This document shows positions 12,206 through 23,560 of a DNA stretch of 64,000 nt, piece by piece. This DNA is from Euborellia annulipes (Eukaryota; Arthropoda; Insecta; Dermaptera; Anisolabididae). The position numbers and the translations under genes are program-made. The notes beneath the pieces are model-generated. The model saw only the letters and a program-made list of their open reading frames with translations. It ran no database searches and had not been told where the DNA came from. The stretch is from the NCBI GenBank assembly GCA_023213315.1, contig JAKCPI010006205.1:124001-188000 (forward strand), given 5' to 3'. Numbering within the stretch: the first letter of the stretch is position 1; every line of letters begins with the position of its first letter.

Positions 12206-12415
12206 ATAATAGCAACACTCATATGCTCCAGGGAACGCAAAATATTTTTATCATAAGAAGCATGAATTTAAAAGAGGTTTTGGATACTTTGAGAGAAAGA
12301 GTGCTTGTTTATTCTAAGTTAACTTACGTTAGTAAGACATTTGAATTATTAGTGAAAAAAATAAATATAGAGTACTATTATTAGATATTTACATGCATCA
12401 AATATATTTTTTCAC

Positions 12416-12703
12416 CTCTAATTCCTTGCAGACTTTTTTCTTGGCGGAGTGTGGCCGTGGTTCGAATTGAGCTGGTAAAGAACGGACAAGAAGGTCTGCA
12501 GCATCGGCTAGTCGGTTAATTTGCGCTTCCAACAGAACCGGGGTTAGCTGAAGTTGCTGTAGAGGAGAACCAGGGCCAGGGCTGGTCGAAGGCCCCGCTC
12601 TATTTCCCCCTGTTCCACCCTGTGCTGTGTTGTTCCCGGGGGAGGATGTTGTCGAGTGGTTAAATGTCCCCGTTGTGCCTATCACTGAATTTCCTCCCGA
12701 GTC
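12416..12703 (-). CDS. nab: NAB co-regulator, fourth coding exon (linker and start of NCD2)
   Basis: The 288-bp exon (96 codons, phase 0 at both ends) covers about residues 167-262. Its first half is a Gly/Ser/Thr/Pro-rich spacer. From about residue 216 it becomes a helical region, LTPVLLEAQINRLADAADLL and then VRSLPAQFEPRPHSAKKKVC, ending KELE. That region leads into NCD2, the domain responsible for active repression in vertebrate NABs. The acceptor is ttctctag (AG at 12705-12704) and the donor is gtgaaa at 12415. The frame runs without a stop into the next exon, giving [16 protein letters not shown], which is the expected NCD2 order. Confidence 0.92.
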
Positions 12704-12971
12704 CTAGAGAAGAATAAAGGTTATTTTAGAAAAGTACATGCCGCAAAGTGTAGAAAAAGAGTTGTTTCTTCTTAATATTTATAAGTAACTCTAATAATTA
12801 AAATAAATTAATTAGATTTATATCTTATAAGATTGGTCGTAATATACTAATACCAATATTCATATAGGCCTATAATTTATCTTTATGAATCTATGACGGA
12901 AATACTTTTTTTTTAATGAATGCCAGTTTGAATAATCTGCCTTCATTCAAATTTAAAGATTGAAATTTCTT

Positions 12972-13665
12972 AAGGGGCAAGTCTCGAAAAACCGTTATTA
13001 GCCGATTCAAAAGCTGGTTACTCTAGGCGGCAAGAGATGGAGTTAGTTCTGCCCATAGGAAAACAAGCATTTTAGTCGCCCTCGGGGCATGGCGTAGAGG
13101 TTAGCGTGCTAACCTCATATACCAAACGTCGCGGGTTCGGACCCCAGGCAGTCCGATGATTTTATTTAAGCCACTTGGATACCAAATGGCTTAAATAAGA
13201 ATGCCTGGACCCCTAATAGATAAATTATTTAATAACGGATATCGTAAAAAGTCTTATATGGCCTGAGTTGCCGAAAAGACTGTGTGAATGTGTGTGTGAG
13301 TGTGAGTGTGAATGAGAAAAAAGTGTGAATGTTTTTTTATAAAAAAAAAAAAAAAAAAAAAAGCATTTTAGTCCATTTCATTTGAAAAGTTCCAGTAAAT
13401 TAATTAAAGGCAAAAAATTAATTATTCTTTAACACAATGACTGAATTTTTTTTTTTAAATATCTTATATTTAATCTGATTAATCTAAATAATTTTTTTTT
13501 TTTTTAATTTTTTTTAAGTATTTATTTATTTTTTTCGAAAATTAAATAAAGGGCTTGTATAAGTTGCAGATATTTTAAATATCTTTAATTAAAAAAAAAA
13601 AATTTGAGGTCGATAGCTCAAAATTGTGACCGCTGGAACCTCTCAAAATCGAGACGCACACCTTA
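12972..13665. repeat. Interspersed repeat R3, copy 1 (holds SINE-A copy 2)
   Basis: Matches 34406-34797 closely over aaaccgttattagccgattc, ggcggcaagagatgg and ccgctggaacctctcaaaat, with the SINE inserted in between. No coding content and no class recognised. Confidence 0.85.
13078..13360 (+). mobile_element. SINE-A copy 2, with paralogous empty site
   Basis: Full length. The duplication aagcattttagtc is at 13065-13077 and 13361-13373. The same R3 sequence at about 34490-34505 lacks the SINE and shows the unoccupied site. Confidence 0.96.
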
Positions 13666-13933
13666 AAAGATTTTAAAATCTTTAGAAATAGATATTGAAA
13701 TATGAAAAAAAATTTAAATAATTGCTTCAGCTTGATTTGTTGTAATTACTATATGTCATTTATTATTTCTTTAAATTTGCGAAATTTTTTTCTATATATT
13801 AAAGATAAGAAATCAAGCGATATAATCGGTCCGGTAAATAATTTCTTGTAGAAATTGGCAGATTAAAAAAAAAACAATGAATTTTTACTTCTCTCTATTC
13901 ATTCAATCATACATAATTAATAGCAGGCCTTAC

Positions 13934-14196
13934 CTGGTTAGATCCGGGAGAGACAGGCGTGCGTGTTGTGATGGTGACACCAGCTTCTGTAGTGACGGAC
14001 GGCTTGGCGCCGGTAACTGCAGCTGCTGCTGCTGCAACAGCCGCTGCAGCTATGACGACAGACGCAGAGCCCGGACTACCTCGACTCAATGGGGGGTGTT
14101 GTGGCGAGAGCGTCGGCCTCATAACACCTAATTGTGGTGGAAACGCCACTCCTGTAGTTGAATGTGGCGGAGACACTAGGGGCACCTGAAACAACG
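13934..14196 (-). CDS. nab: NAB co-regulator, third coding exon (linker)
   Basis: The 263-bp exon encodes about residues 79-166. I take the acceptor as cttttgcag (AG at 14198-14197), because it supplies the two bases needed after the phase-1 donor and continues NP-ALFQVPLVSPP, parallel to NPGLFNQPL...LPV in vertebrate NABs. A second AG closer to the GTGCCC sequence would shift the frame into a stop. The rest is low complexity: Pro/Ser/Thr-rich, with two alanine runs of four and six residues at about 128-138 and threonine-rich repeats. The donor is gtaagg at 13933-13928 after an AAC CAG end, phase 0. The linker between NCD1 and NCD2 is poorly conserved in the family, so identity rests on phase, strand and the first residues. 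An unknown small exon in the 45-kb upstream intron cannot be excluded. Confidence 0.85.
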
Positions 14197-14734
14197 CTGC
14201 AAAAGAATCTTCTGTTACCATTTTTGTTAATCAGTCTAATATTATAAGTAAAAAATAAATTTAGGACCATCTATAGAGAGCAAAAGGTTTTTCGATTTCC
14301 GAGATGGATCGTTTCCGGATTCCCGGGACATATAAAGTAAAATATGGGGAATGACTTCCCCGAGACTTTCTCGTATATTCTTTTGGAATTACGCTTGGGT
14401 GTGTGTGTGAACACGATGGCTTAAAAACCAAAGCAGCTAGATCGATTTGGTTTCAGGAGAGCCAAAAAACATTTCATTGTCATTGTTAGAGCCACTGTTA
14501 AACACTTTTCGTGCGCCAACTTTTCGAACTGAAAAATTTGAATTACGCTCTTACCTAGTTCAGGGCATAAGGAGATGATATTTTTCAACAGGAAATACAA
14601 AAAAAAAATGATTTTCGAAAAAAGTGGAGTTAGACACTTTTCTAACTGAGAGTGTCGATATATTAATTGGATAAGATAAAGTTGTGTTCATGCCTAAAAT
14701 CCTTTTTGAACCATATAACGATTATGTACTATCT

Positions 14735-14765
14735 TTGAGGATGGTCTGAACCCCGAACCGAAACG
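14735..14765 (+). other. Hammerhead-like core motif, isolated
   Basis: TTGAGGA, a short GGT/ACC-closed loop, then GAAACGTTAG. It resembles the cores in the inverted-repeat insertions but lies outside a palindrome. Confidence 0.5.
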
Positions 14766-14998
14766 TTAGTGAGATTAAATTGTTAATTGAAAAAACATTA
14801 GCTACATTCTCATTTATTTATCGTCCCCTCCAATATTACATCACAGATATATGGGCTATTATTATCTATTATACATTAGTACAATATTGAAAGAAGAGTG
14901 AAAATACAATATATAGGACACAATATAGGCCTACAGTATATAAATTCAAAAACGGAATATTAAAAGTACATCATGAATACTTAGCAAAAACATATTTT

Positions 14999-15652
14999 TA
15001 CTTTCTCTTACCTCTATATATATGTTAATATATATAGAGAGAGAGAAAGTATTGGATTCATGTCAAAAATTCGATGTAGAGATTATGATGGATATACACG
15101 TTTTGAGGTCCCCTGAATCCAAAAAAGTGGTTTTCGCGACATGGTCTGTCTATCTTTCTCTCTGTGTGTGAGGCTGTGTGTGTTCAATTTTAAGCATGAA
15201 GAAATTGAGCTAGGAGGTTGAAATTTTATATTTAAGTTAGGCACCCTCCTATGGCGTGAAAATAAGCTTTTAATCAAAATCGGCCAAAAAGTACTAGTAC
15301 TTTACTGATGTACTTTTTCAGTTTTTTTCCATTTTCTCAAAATTCGCTCTAACGATTTTGATTAAAATTCAAAAGTCAATTATTTTTTAGATGCTCTTTA
15401 AAATGTTTATTCTCACTTTGCTCTCAAAATTGTTTGAAGACCACTTTACTCTTGTACTTCATAGAAAAGATTGAAGAAATGGTTGCCATGGTAACAAAAT
15501 ATAAATATTTTACGTCTTGAATTCTAAATTATATGCGGAATCTAAATACATGTGGACACAAAAAATCTGGTGTGTCAAGCACAGAACACAACTTTCGATT
15601 ACTAAAGGTAAGAGAAAGTTGTGTGCTGTGCGACAGTCACACCAGATTTTTT
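14999..15652 (-). repeat. R1 double-hairpin repeat, copy d
   Basis: Complete minus-strand copy starting with the tactttctcttacc hairpin and ending with the gtcacaccagatttt hairpin. The internal GT tract is short here. Confidence 0.88.
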
Positions 15653-16624
15653 ATAAAGTAGTTGTATAGTAATACATTTAATAGAGCTATAGTAAAAATA
15701 TAGAGTAGATTAATATCATGATTGGAAACAATTTTGGTCGGTCCCAGGTTGAAGAAAATAAATAAGGTTTAACAAAAAAAATTAAATGAAAAGTCATTAA
15801 AAACATTCAACTTTACAGTTAACAACAATTGTTAGATATTAACTGAATAAAGGTATTAAGTGTGGTGCCAGTCATCAAAAAAAAGCTCGAAAAAAATGTG
15901 ACCAAATCTATCAATCCCTATCAATATTATATGAGTACAATTAACTCAGCTAACATTGAATTTTGCCGCCAAAAACTAAACTGTATAATCAGAGAAGATA
16001 ATACAAGGTGGAATCATTCGCGGGTAACAAACAACTCATATTCTGTTGCACCTGTCCTCTCCTCTTATGGCAATACGTCCGAAAAAAAAACGATCGGAGA
16101 TGTTCGCAGAAGCGATTTATCTCAATGGCTTGTAATTGATATAAATAATAATTGTTATTAATTAATAAAACATTGTTCTTGTCCAAAGAACAAAAGGCGA
16201 CTAAGAAGAATCCTCCTCTCATTAAAATTATTATTTTCTATGACGTCACTAAAATAACTTGATTCTCTAGGTGGGTATTTACATTCAAATAATGTTTTTT
16301 CTTATAAGTCGCAAGTTAAAAAAAAAAAAACCTAATACCAATTTATTCCACGGATAGAATTCCCAAATCAGAATTTAATTTGATGACTTCTTCCTGCAGT
16401 AGGTTCAGTCGGTATTTCACTGACAAATGAGGATATTTAGATGAAAAAATCTCCAATCTTTCAAATATTATTTACGAGCTTGTTTAAAAATGTTAATTGC
16501 TTGTTCCTTCCTTCAATCTTATTGGAAATATCTGAAATTGATTAAATATAAATTGAATAATTTAAAATAAAACGATTTAAAAATTATGTTAGCTAAACTG
16601 TTTCTATTAAAATATTTTCTTATT

Positions 16625-16658
<34 letters not shown>

Positions 16659-17280
16659 GTAAAAAATAAAATAAGTAAATAAAAAGTAAATTAAATTGAA
16701 AAGAAAGGATAAAAAGCTGTTTTCCAAATTACATCATCATCATCTCTCTCTCTCCTTTTTTTCTTCTTTGAATCGTTTTTTCATTCCTTTAATTTTCCCA
16801 TATTTTAACTAAAAAATTTAATAAGATTTACCTTTTAATTTAGTAGGTATTAGATAAAGTGGCTTTAATAAGCATTTAAAAAATAAAATTGAAGATACCT
16901 AGGAAAAGCGTTAAAAAAAAACAGAGATCAAATTTCAATTTATATTAAGATTAAATGAAAAAAATAATTTGGAAAACATCGAATTGTCTTTTTTTTTTTT
17001 ACAAATAACTTGAGTAAACTATTACTAGGTAGGTAGAGCTTTGAAAAAGATGGAATTTTTTCAATCATTGCTAAAATTGACTATTCGTTAGCCAGTCAAT
17101 AGATAGTTTAAGATAGCAAATTTGCGAGATGAGTTTGTGTTTATGTTTGCGCCTTCTGGACTCGAACCAGGACCCCCACGCTTTCATGGCGGGTGGACTA
17201 CTTTTATCCTAGGTAGCGGAGATCCATAGGCAAGACTAAATCAAAATGTTGGATTGTTTTTTTTTTTTTTTTTACTTTTA
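15653..17280. other. Intronic A+T-rich sequence
   Basis: An open frame of 99 codons (15862-16161, plus) lies in a segment of ordinary complexity, but no family is recognised. The rest is A+T-rich, with a (tta)n tract and a tRNA-like relic near 17.15 kb. Confidence 0.4.
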
Positions 17281-17290
17281 AAGTCAATTA

Positions 17291-17388
17291 GCCCTCGGGC
17301 TTGGTTATATGGCCTGAGTTGCCGAGAAGATTGTGTGTATGTGTGTGTGAGTGGGAGTGGGAATGGAAAAAAGTGTGTTTGAAAAAAA
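17291..17388 (+). mobile_element. SINE-A copy 3, internally deleted
   Basis: The head gccctcgggcttgg joins directly to the tail block atatggcctgagttgccg, so the tRNA boxes and hairpin are missing. The duplication aagtcaatta at 17281-17290 and 17389-17398 shows it inserted as one unit. Confidence 0.88.
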
Positions 17389-17427
17389 AAGTCAATTAAC
17401 AATTTCATCCAATTTAATTAATAATGG

Positions 17428-17673
17428 GCGCCTACCTCCTATACCAAACGTCGCGGGTTCGGACCCAGGCAGTCCGATGATTTTATTTAAGCCATTTGGA
17501 TACCAGATGGCTTAAATAGAAATGCCTGACCCCACAATAGATATATTCTCTACAACGGTTATCGTCAAAGTCTTATATGGCCTAAGTTGCCGAAAAGACT
17601 GTATGAATGTGTGTGTGAATGTGAGTGTAAATGAGAAAAAAGTGTGAATGTTTTAAAAAAAAAAAAAAAAAAA
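17428..17673 (+). mobile_element. SINE-A copy 4, 5'-truncated
   Basis: Begins at cgcctacctcc, just upstream of the B-box, and continues to poly-A. The duplication aattaataatgg is at 17416-17427 and 17674-17685. Confidence 0.93.
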
Positions 17674-17939
17674 AATTAATAATGGATTGAATGTATTATT
17701 AAGGAATGCCCCCTCCGCCATTGTTAAAGAGGTGTTTATTTTAAGTCTACGGGAATAAACCTTAAAAGAACGTGGGTTCACATCCAGCGACTGTCTGATT
17801 TTCTTCATAACTTGAAAAGATTCTTTATATAAAGTTTTGATAGATAGAGATAATAAATTTTGACCCATATTAATGTTTGTTTTCCAGATATTAGATAATA
17901 TTCAGTCTAGTAATGTTTAAAATAAAACAGGGCGTAAGT

Positions 17940-18130
17940 GTATTTCTTTTTTTTTTGTCCAGCCCGGCGGACGGGCGGGCGCACCTCCTCGGCGCCTTGC
18001 GCCTTGGCCGCCCAATCGATACGTCTGAATTCAATCGGACTGGACGACAAAAAGCGGCACCGTAAGAAAAGGGGCTGCACAGCAAGCACCCCACACCCAT
18101 ACTCTTGGATCTGGACCCAGCATCGTTCGC
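17940..18130. promoter_or_regulatory. CpG-rich patch inside the giant intron, possible alternative promoter
   Basis: Strong local G+C and CpG enrichment with gggcgg boxes, an inverted CCAAT box fused to atcgata, and on the plus strand a gtaaga donor at about 18062. This could be an alternative nab promoter, a divergent transcript start or an old repeat. No protein is recognisable. Confidence 0.3.
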
Positions 18131-18279
18131 TCGCTCGATTCCAGACGAGAAAAAAAATGACGGAGCTCCCGGCTCCATAAGAGACAGAAAAGAAAGAAGC
18201 CAGAGAGAAGAAACGAAACGAAAGAGGGAGAGAGAAAGAGAGAAGAAAAAAACCTTGAAAGAAATAAATATATTACCCA

Positions 18280-18282
18280 GTA

Positions 18283-18336
<54 letters not shown>
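18280..18336 (+). repeat. GT/GA compound microsatellite
   Basis: A (tg)n run followed by (ag)n. Other clear microsatellites are (ta)n at 24268-24303 and 24464-24495, (tta)n at 16628-16660, (ct)n at 38997-39016, and (ga)n at 39059-39088 and 39119-39140. Confidence 0.95.
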
Positions 18337-18338
<2 letters not shown>

Positions 18339-19424
18339 CGAAGCTGGTGAGGGCGCAAAAACTAGGACGACCGGAGAAAAAAAAAGTAAAAAAAAAAAAA
18401 ATAAAAAGAAGAACGATGTCGTTGCTGCAGCAAAAAATCTCAGTCATCAAGTAAAGCCTCCCATTTTTATTTTAATTAAAAATTACTATTACGGTATATA
18501 ATTTATATTATAATATTAAATATTCTACTATGTGCAGGTGAGGTTTTTTTTATTTTTGGGTAAAAAGCCTCCCAAGAAGTTCTTTTCTGATATGAAGGAG
18601 AATCAAGTTTCCTTCAAAACAACAGTCTCTAGAATAAAGTAAAGTCCAAAATGGGGGAGGTCTTGATAAATAACTAATATCTAAATTTGATAGACCCTTC
18701 TTTCTTTATTCCGATGTCCGACTGACGGAAAGAAGTCTTTAAGTCCGTTTTGTTGAAGGAAGAGAGAAAGAGCCTTGGCTGATTGTTGTTCACATATCGC
18801 CTGATGAGAATCGTAGTGGCGAAAGTCCGAAAATTAAATTTTTGAGTTAAGCCTACCAAACGTTGTTAAAACGTCTTTTCTTTCGAGTGTCAAAGTGGCG
18901 AAAATATATTTCCATTCTTTGCTATTGATTCTGGCCTAGCCATTTGTTGCCCGGCTATTTAAATGTTCCGTATTATATTAAAGCTTTAGTGGTTTGAATT
19001 ATTATTAGGGGAATTTTTAATTATAGACCACATTTTTGTTATTAATTACTAATTATTATTTATTAAAAATATAAATACTGTACAACGTTTCGATAGCTTA
19101 TTCTGTAGCCGTTCTCAAATACTGTGCACTTGCTCCGACTCAACTACTTTTATAGAATACATAAATGCAAAGAATACATAAATATTTCTCTATACATTAC
19201 CTTTGGAAGAAATCGTAAATTTAGGAATCAATAACTCAAAAAGTTATAAGAATTTGGGGACCCGAGTATTTATCCTGAACTCTACATAATGTCCTCTTAA
19301 AAACTGCAAAATTTTGTTTCAAAACTCCAACTGGAAGTTGACCAAACAAAGCGTGACAGTCGGACAGACGGACACTCCGCTATTATTATATATAGATTTT
19401 TATTTATTATTTTTTTGTTTATTT

Positions 19425-19790
19425 GAAATTCCTATCTGGATCCCCGTTTGTTTACCCGAGATGCTTAAATGCATGAAGTCACTTGGTGCTTAAGTGCACG
19501 AAGCACTCTGGCAGTATCCATCTACCGGCACCCCGTGAAGGTACATCATTTCCTATCTCTAACTCCTCCTCCTGAGTTCATTTTTAGCTAGTGAACTAAT
19601 CCTTATTTCTGGTTCTACCCGGTTCTTTTTATTAAACTTCTTCTATGGTAGGGAGGATATCCTAGTTGGGGAGGGACTCCCTCAGCACCGGCGTTTAGCC
19701 TTCTCCTTTCGAAGAATGCGTCGTTGAGAGAGAACCTTCTTTACGTCCCTTCTACAGGATGTTACAGCAACTACCTCTCCTCGTAGAATT
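19425..19790 (-). mobile_element. LINE-3'-end-like repeat, copy 1
   Basis: About 370 bp, clearly richer in G+C than its surroundings and homologous to 42492-42880. On the minus strand both copies end in a caaataaa-type A-rich tail, typical of non-LTR retrotransposon 3' ends. The class is inferred, and no reverse transcriptase is visible. Confidence 0.65.
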
Positions 19791-20515
19791 ATCATTTTTA
19801 ATTATTATTAAAATATCAGAATTTTAAAGAAGTTATTTGTAAACAAATAAAGTAAAAAAAATGTATGTATGACTTTAACGATACAAATTTAAGTACGTTA
19901 CACTGTAAAAAAAAATATGAATTTTCAATCATTTTCCATATACTTTCGTGGTTGAATATTAATATGCCCAGGATATGAAATAAAATTAATATAAAAGTTT
20001 ATGAACAAATTACCAACTTTTAAACTTATCTTTTTCTTTGTGTGCCGCCAAATTTTGAAATCGTTAAAAGTGTACCGCGACAAGTTGAGAATCACTGGTC
20101 TAAACGTTCTCAAATAACTCGACTACCTCAAGGAATTTTTATTAATATTATTTTATAATTATTTTAAGGAAACTTGAAATTATTCTTTTAAAATTTATTT
20201 CACAAATCTAAATTTATTAAATTCTGGTTTGAAATTCGCGCTCTAAACTATTTAAATATTTATGAAGTATATTACAATCATACTAATTAAATAATTTTTA
20301 TAAAGTAATTCAACTAAATAGCTATAAAAATAAAAATAAAAATTAACAATTTTTACCAAAATAATTAATTTTAAAATATACAAGACATTTGTTAGGTTGG
20401 CAACAAATTGAACTTTCTCAATATATTCATAAACAGTTTATGAAACAGAGTTCCTATACTTGTATAGGAAGTTTTTTGGAAGTTTTTTTAACAGTGTATC
20501 TTTTGGGATCCAGGC

Positions 20516-20823
20516 AAGTTAGACATCCTCCTGGATTGGGAAAATAAGCTTTTAAACAAAATCGGTCAAAAAGTACTAATACTTTACTGATGCGCTTTTT
20601 CAGTTTTTTTTTTTTTAGATTTTCTCAAAATTTTATCCAACGATTTTGTTTTAAAATTCAAAAATCAATTATTTTTTAGATGCTCTTTAAAATTGCCATT
20701 GAAATGTTTTGAAGTTCACTTTACTCTTGTACTTCATAGGAAAGAGGAGAAATGGTAGCCATGATAACAAAAAATAAATATTTTCCCATGTTTATAAATT
20801 TTACCTCTTGAATTCTATGTATA
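20516..20823 (-). repeat. R1 fragment, copy e
   Basis: Body segment only, from the aaaataagcttttaa block to the cccatgtttataaattttac block. Both hairpins are missing. Confidence 0.75.
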
Positions 20824-20925
20824 TCGTTGAGAGAAAGAGAGAAAAGGAAGGCTAGTTCACCTTCATTTCCTTATTCTAAAAACTGAAAACGCAAACGTTT
20901 ACTTAACTGGTAAGAGGGTAGAAAA

Positions 20926-21581
20926 AAAATCTGGTGTGACTGACGCACAGCACACAACTTTCTTTTACCTTCGGTAATCAAAAGTTGTGTACTGTGCTTG
21001 TCACACCAGATTTTTTGTGTCGACATATATTTAGTTCCCGACAGTACGGAACATATGAATTCAGATATAAAATTTATAAGTATGGGAAAATATTTATATT
21101 TTGTTACCATGGCAACCATTTCTCCTATCTTTCCTATGAAGCACAAGAGTAAAGTGTGCTTCAAACAATTTTGAGGGCAAAACGAGAATATACATTTGAA
21201 AGAGCATCTAAAAAATAATTGATTTTTGAATTTTAATCAAAATCGTTAGAGCAAATTTTGAGAAAATCGAAAAAACTGAAAAAGTACATCAGTAAAGTAC
21301 CAGTAGTCTACTCTTTGGCCGATTTTGATTAAAAGCTTATTTTTCCGGTCCCGGGGGTGTTTAACTTAAATATAAAATTTCAACCTCCTAGCTCAATTCC
21401 TTCATGCTTAAAATTGAACACACACACACACAACACACACACACACACACACAGACAGACCATGTCGCGAAAACCACTTTTTTGGATTCAGGGGACCTCA
21501 AAACGTGAAGATCCATCAAAATCTCGACATCGAATTTTTGACATGAATCCAATAGCTTTCTCTCTCTCTCTCTCTCTCTCT

Positions 21582-21628
<47 letters not shown>

Positions 21629-21654
21629 CATATATACAGAGGTAAGAGAAAGTA
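20926..21654 (+). repeat. R1 double-hairpin repeat, copy f
   Basis: Complete plus-strand copy. Its CA tract (21417-21452) and 3' hairpin CT/TA tract (about 21556-21627) are both greatly expanded. Confidence 0.9.
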
Positions 21655-22348
21655 AAAAGCGGATGTTATCTGAATATAAGATAAGATATAACCTAAACGT
21701 TAATTAAAGTTAAAGGTTTTATCTATCAAAATCCCAAATAGTGACTAGGTTGCGATTGGAAATCCCTCTCTCTAATGTTTCATTTGTTTGTCCCAGACAC
21801 TTTTTTTTATCGTTTTTATTAAGGTCATCTCTGATTATTATTATGCAACAATTTTTATTACTTCTCGGAGGAAAAAAAAAAGAAAAAACTTCATCATTAT
21901 GAATTAAATTCATTAATGACAATAAAAAAGAACCTCAGTACCAAGTAATCTAAACAGAATAATAATAATTATTATCAAAAAAAAAAAGTAATTTTATTTT
22001 AAAATAAAATTAAAAAAAAATTTGAACTAGATATTTTTTTGTCATTACTTTTTTTTACACATTAATTACAAATGGCGCCGTTGATTTTTTTTTTTCTATA
22101 TAAATTCATATATACCTATACAAATGATCGTTTAATTTTTATATAACAAAATGAATTAGTATTATAATTTATTTAATTTTTAATAAAATGAAAAAATAAA
22201 ATAAAATTCCAGAATAAATTATGAATATTCAGAAATAATTTCACAAAAACATTTATTTATTAATTTAAGTGAATAAATAATTTATGTTATTGAAAAGTAT
22301 TATATCAGATTTTTAAAACAATTAAATAACAATAGTTTATTATATAGT

Positions 22349-23233
22349 AAAAATCTGGTGTGTGGTTGCACACAAGTTTCTCTTACCTATGATAATTTAA
22401 AGTTATGTTCTGTGTTTGTCACACCCGACTTTTTGTGGCGACGTATAGGCAGGCCTATTTAGTTTTCGCCGATATATTAGAATTCAAGATGTAAAATTTT
22501 TTTTTTTTTTTAAAAAACATTCACACTTTTTTCTCATTCACACTCACACTCACACGCACATTCACACAGTCTTTTCGGCAGCTCAGGCCATATAAGACAT
22601 TAACGATAACCGTTATTTATGAATTTATATATATTAGGGTCCAGGCATTTTTATTTAAGCCATCTGGTATCCAGATGGCTTAAATAAAATCATCGGACTG
22701 CCTGGGGTCCGAACCCGCGACGTTTGGTATATGAGGTTAGCACGCTAACCTCTACGCATCCCGTGGGCATGTAAAATTTATAAAAATATATTTTGTTACC
22801 ATGGCAATCATTTCTCCTATCTTTCCTATGAAATACAAGTGTGCTTCAAACAATTTTGAGGGCAAAATGAGAATATACTTTTTAAAAAACATCTAAAAAA
22901 TAATTGATTTTTGAATTTTAATCAAAATTGCTAGAGCGAAGTTTAAGAAAATCGAAGAAAAAAAAAAAAATGAAAATATACATCAGTAAAGCTCCGATTT
23001 TGTTTATTTTCACGCCTTAGGAGAGAACCTAAATTAAATATAAAATTTCAACCACTTAGCTCAATTCCACAGAGAGACAGACACACACAGAGACCATTTT
23101 GCGGGATCCACTTTTTCTGTCTCAGGGGACCTCAAAACATGTAATCCCATCAAAATCTCGATTTTTTATTTGAATCCAATACTTTCCCTCTATATATTAT
23201 ATATATTAACATATATAGGTAACAAAAAGTAAA
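22349..23233 (+). repeat. R1 double-hairpin repeat, copy g, interrupted by SINE-A
   Basis: Both ends are present. A minus-strand SINE-A (22500-22768) sits inside, duplicating the R1 sequence atgtaaaattt at 22489-22499 and 22769-22779. R1 was therefore in place before the SINE arrived. Confidence 0.88.
22500..22768 (-). mobile_element. SINE-A copy 5, nested in R1
   Basis: Full-length minus-strand copy flanked by an 11-bp duplication of R1 sequence. Both arms of its body hairpin carry matching substitutions (see findings). Confidence 0.95.
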
Positions 23234-23427
23234 AAGCTAAGTGGCAAATGTTGGGAAATTGAAAATCATCGTCTTTTACACAACAATATAAAAAAATTAT
23301 GGCGAAACCTGAGAGACAGCTACCACACTTACTAGTCTGATATGCAGGTTGCCTATTAAGTTTCATTATTATTTTCTTTGCCCAAAACATTACGAATTTG
23401 AATTTTTCTTTAAGTATTTGCACGTTT

Positions 23428-23560
23428 TCATTTGGTGGTTCTGGTGTCAAAGGTGAAGGTTCGCATCCCGTCCCATGGGAAAAAATTTATTGAATTGGAT
23501 ACCAATCAATTGAAATAAATAGAGACGGGGTCTAAATGGCCAAGAACAAGAGTGTTCTAC
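23428..23560 (+). mobile_element. SINE-B copy, 5'-truncated
   Basis: Contains gaaggttcgcatcccgtccc, the ggataccaatcaattgaaat body and gacggggtctaaatggcc. Confidence 0.82.

Larger units (their letters stand above)
9966..12415 (-). other. nab intron holding an R1 inverted pair
   Basis: A 2.45-kb phase-0 intron. Two near-identical R1 copies in opposite orientation (10529-11213 plus, 11493-12205 minus) fill most of it, so its transcript could fold into a hairpin with arms of about 690 bp. The outer parts are A+T-rich with poly-T runs. Confidence 0.88.
12704..13933 (-). other. nab intron with an R3 repeat and nested SINE-A
   Basis: A 1.23-kb phase-0 intron. It contains a copy of interspersed repeat R3 into which a SINE-A was inserted (13078-13360). 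No coding content. Confidence 0.88.

Noticed and set aside
14076..14270. Alternative frame for the NAB linker exon using the acceptor just before GTGCCC
   Set aside because: With the phase-1 donor upstream it runs into a stop, while the AG 11 bases upstream keeps the frame and the expected ALFQVP sequence.
15862..16161. 99-codon plus-strand open frame
   Set aside because: No family resemblance, no splice context, and composition close to the intron background. Not called as a gene.
18031..18450. 139- and 155-codon minus-strand open frames
   Set aside because: Most of their length is translated GA/GT microsatellite and poly-A. The CpG patch itself is kept only as a possible promoter.
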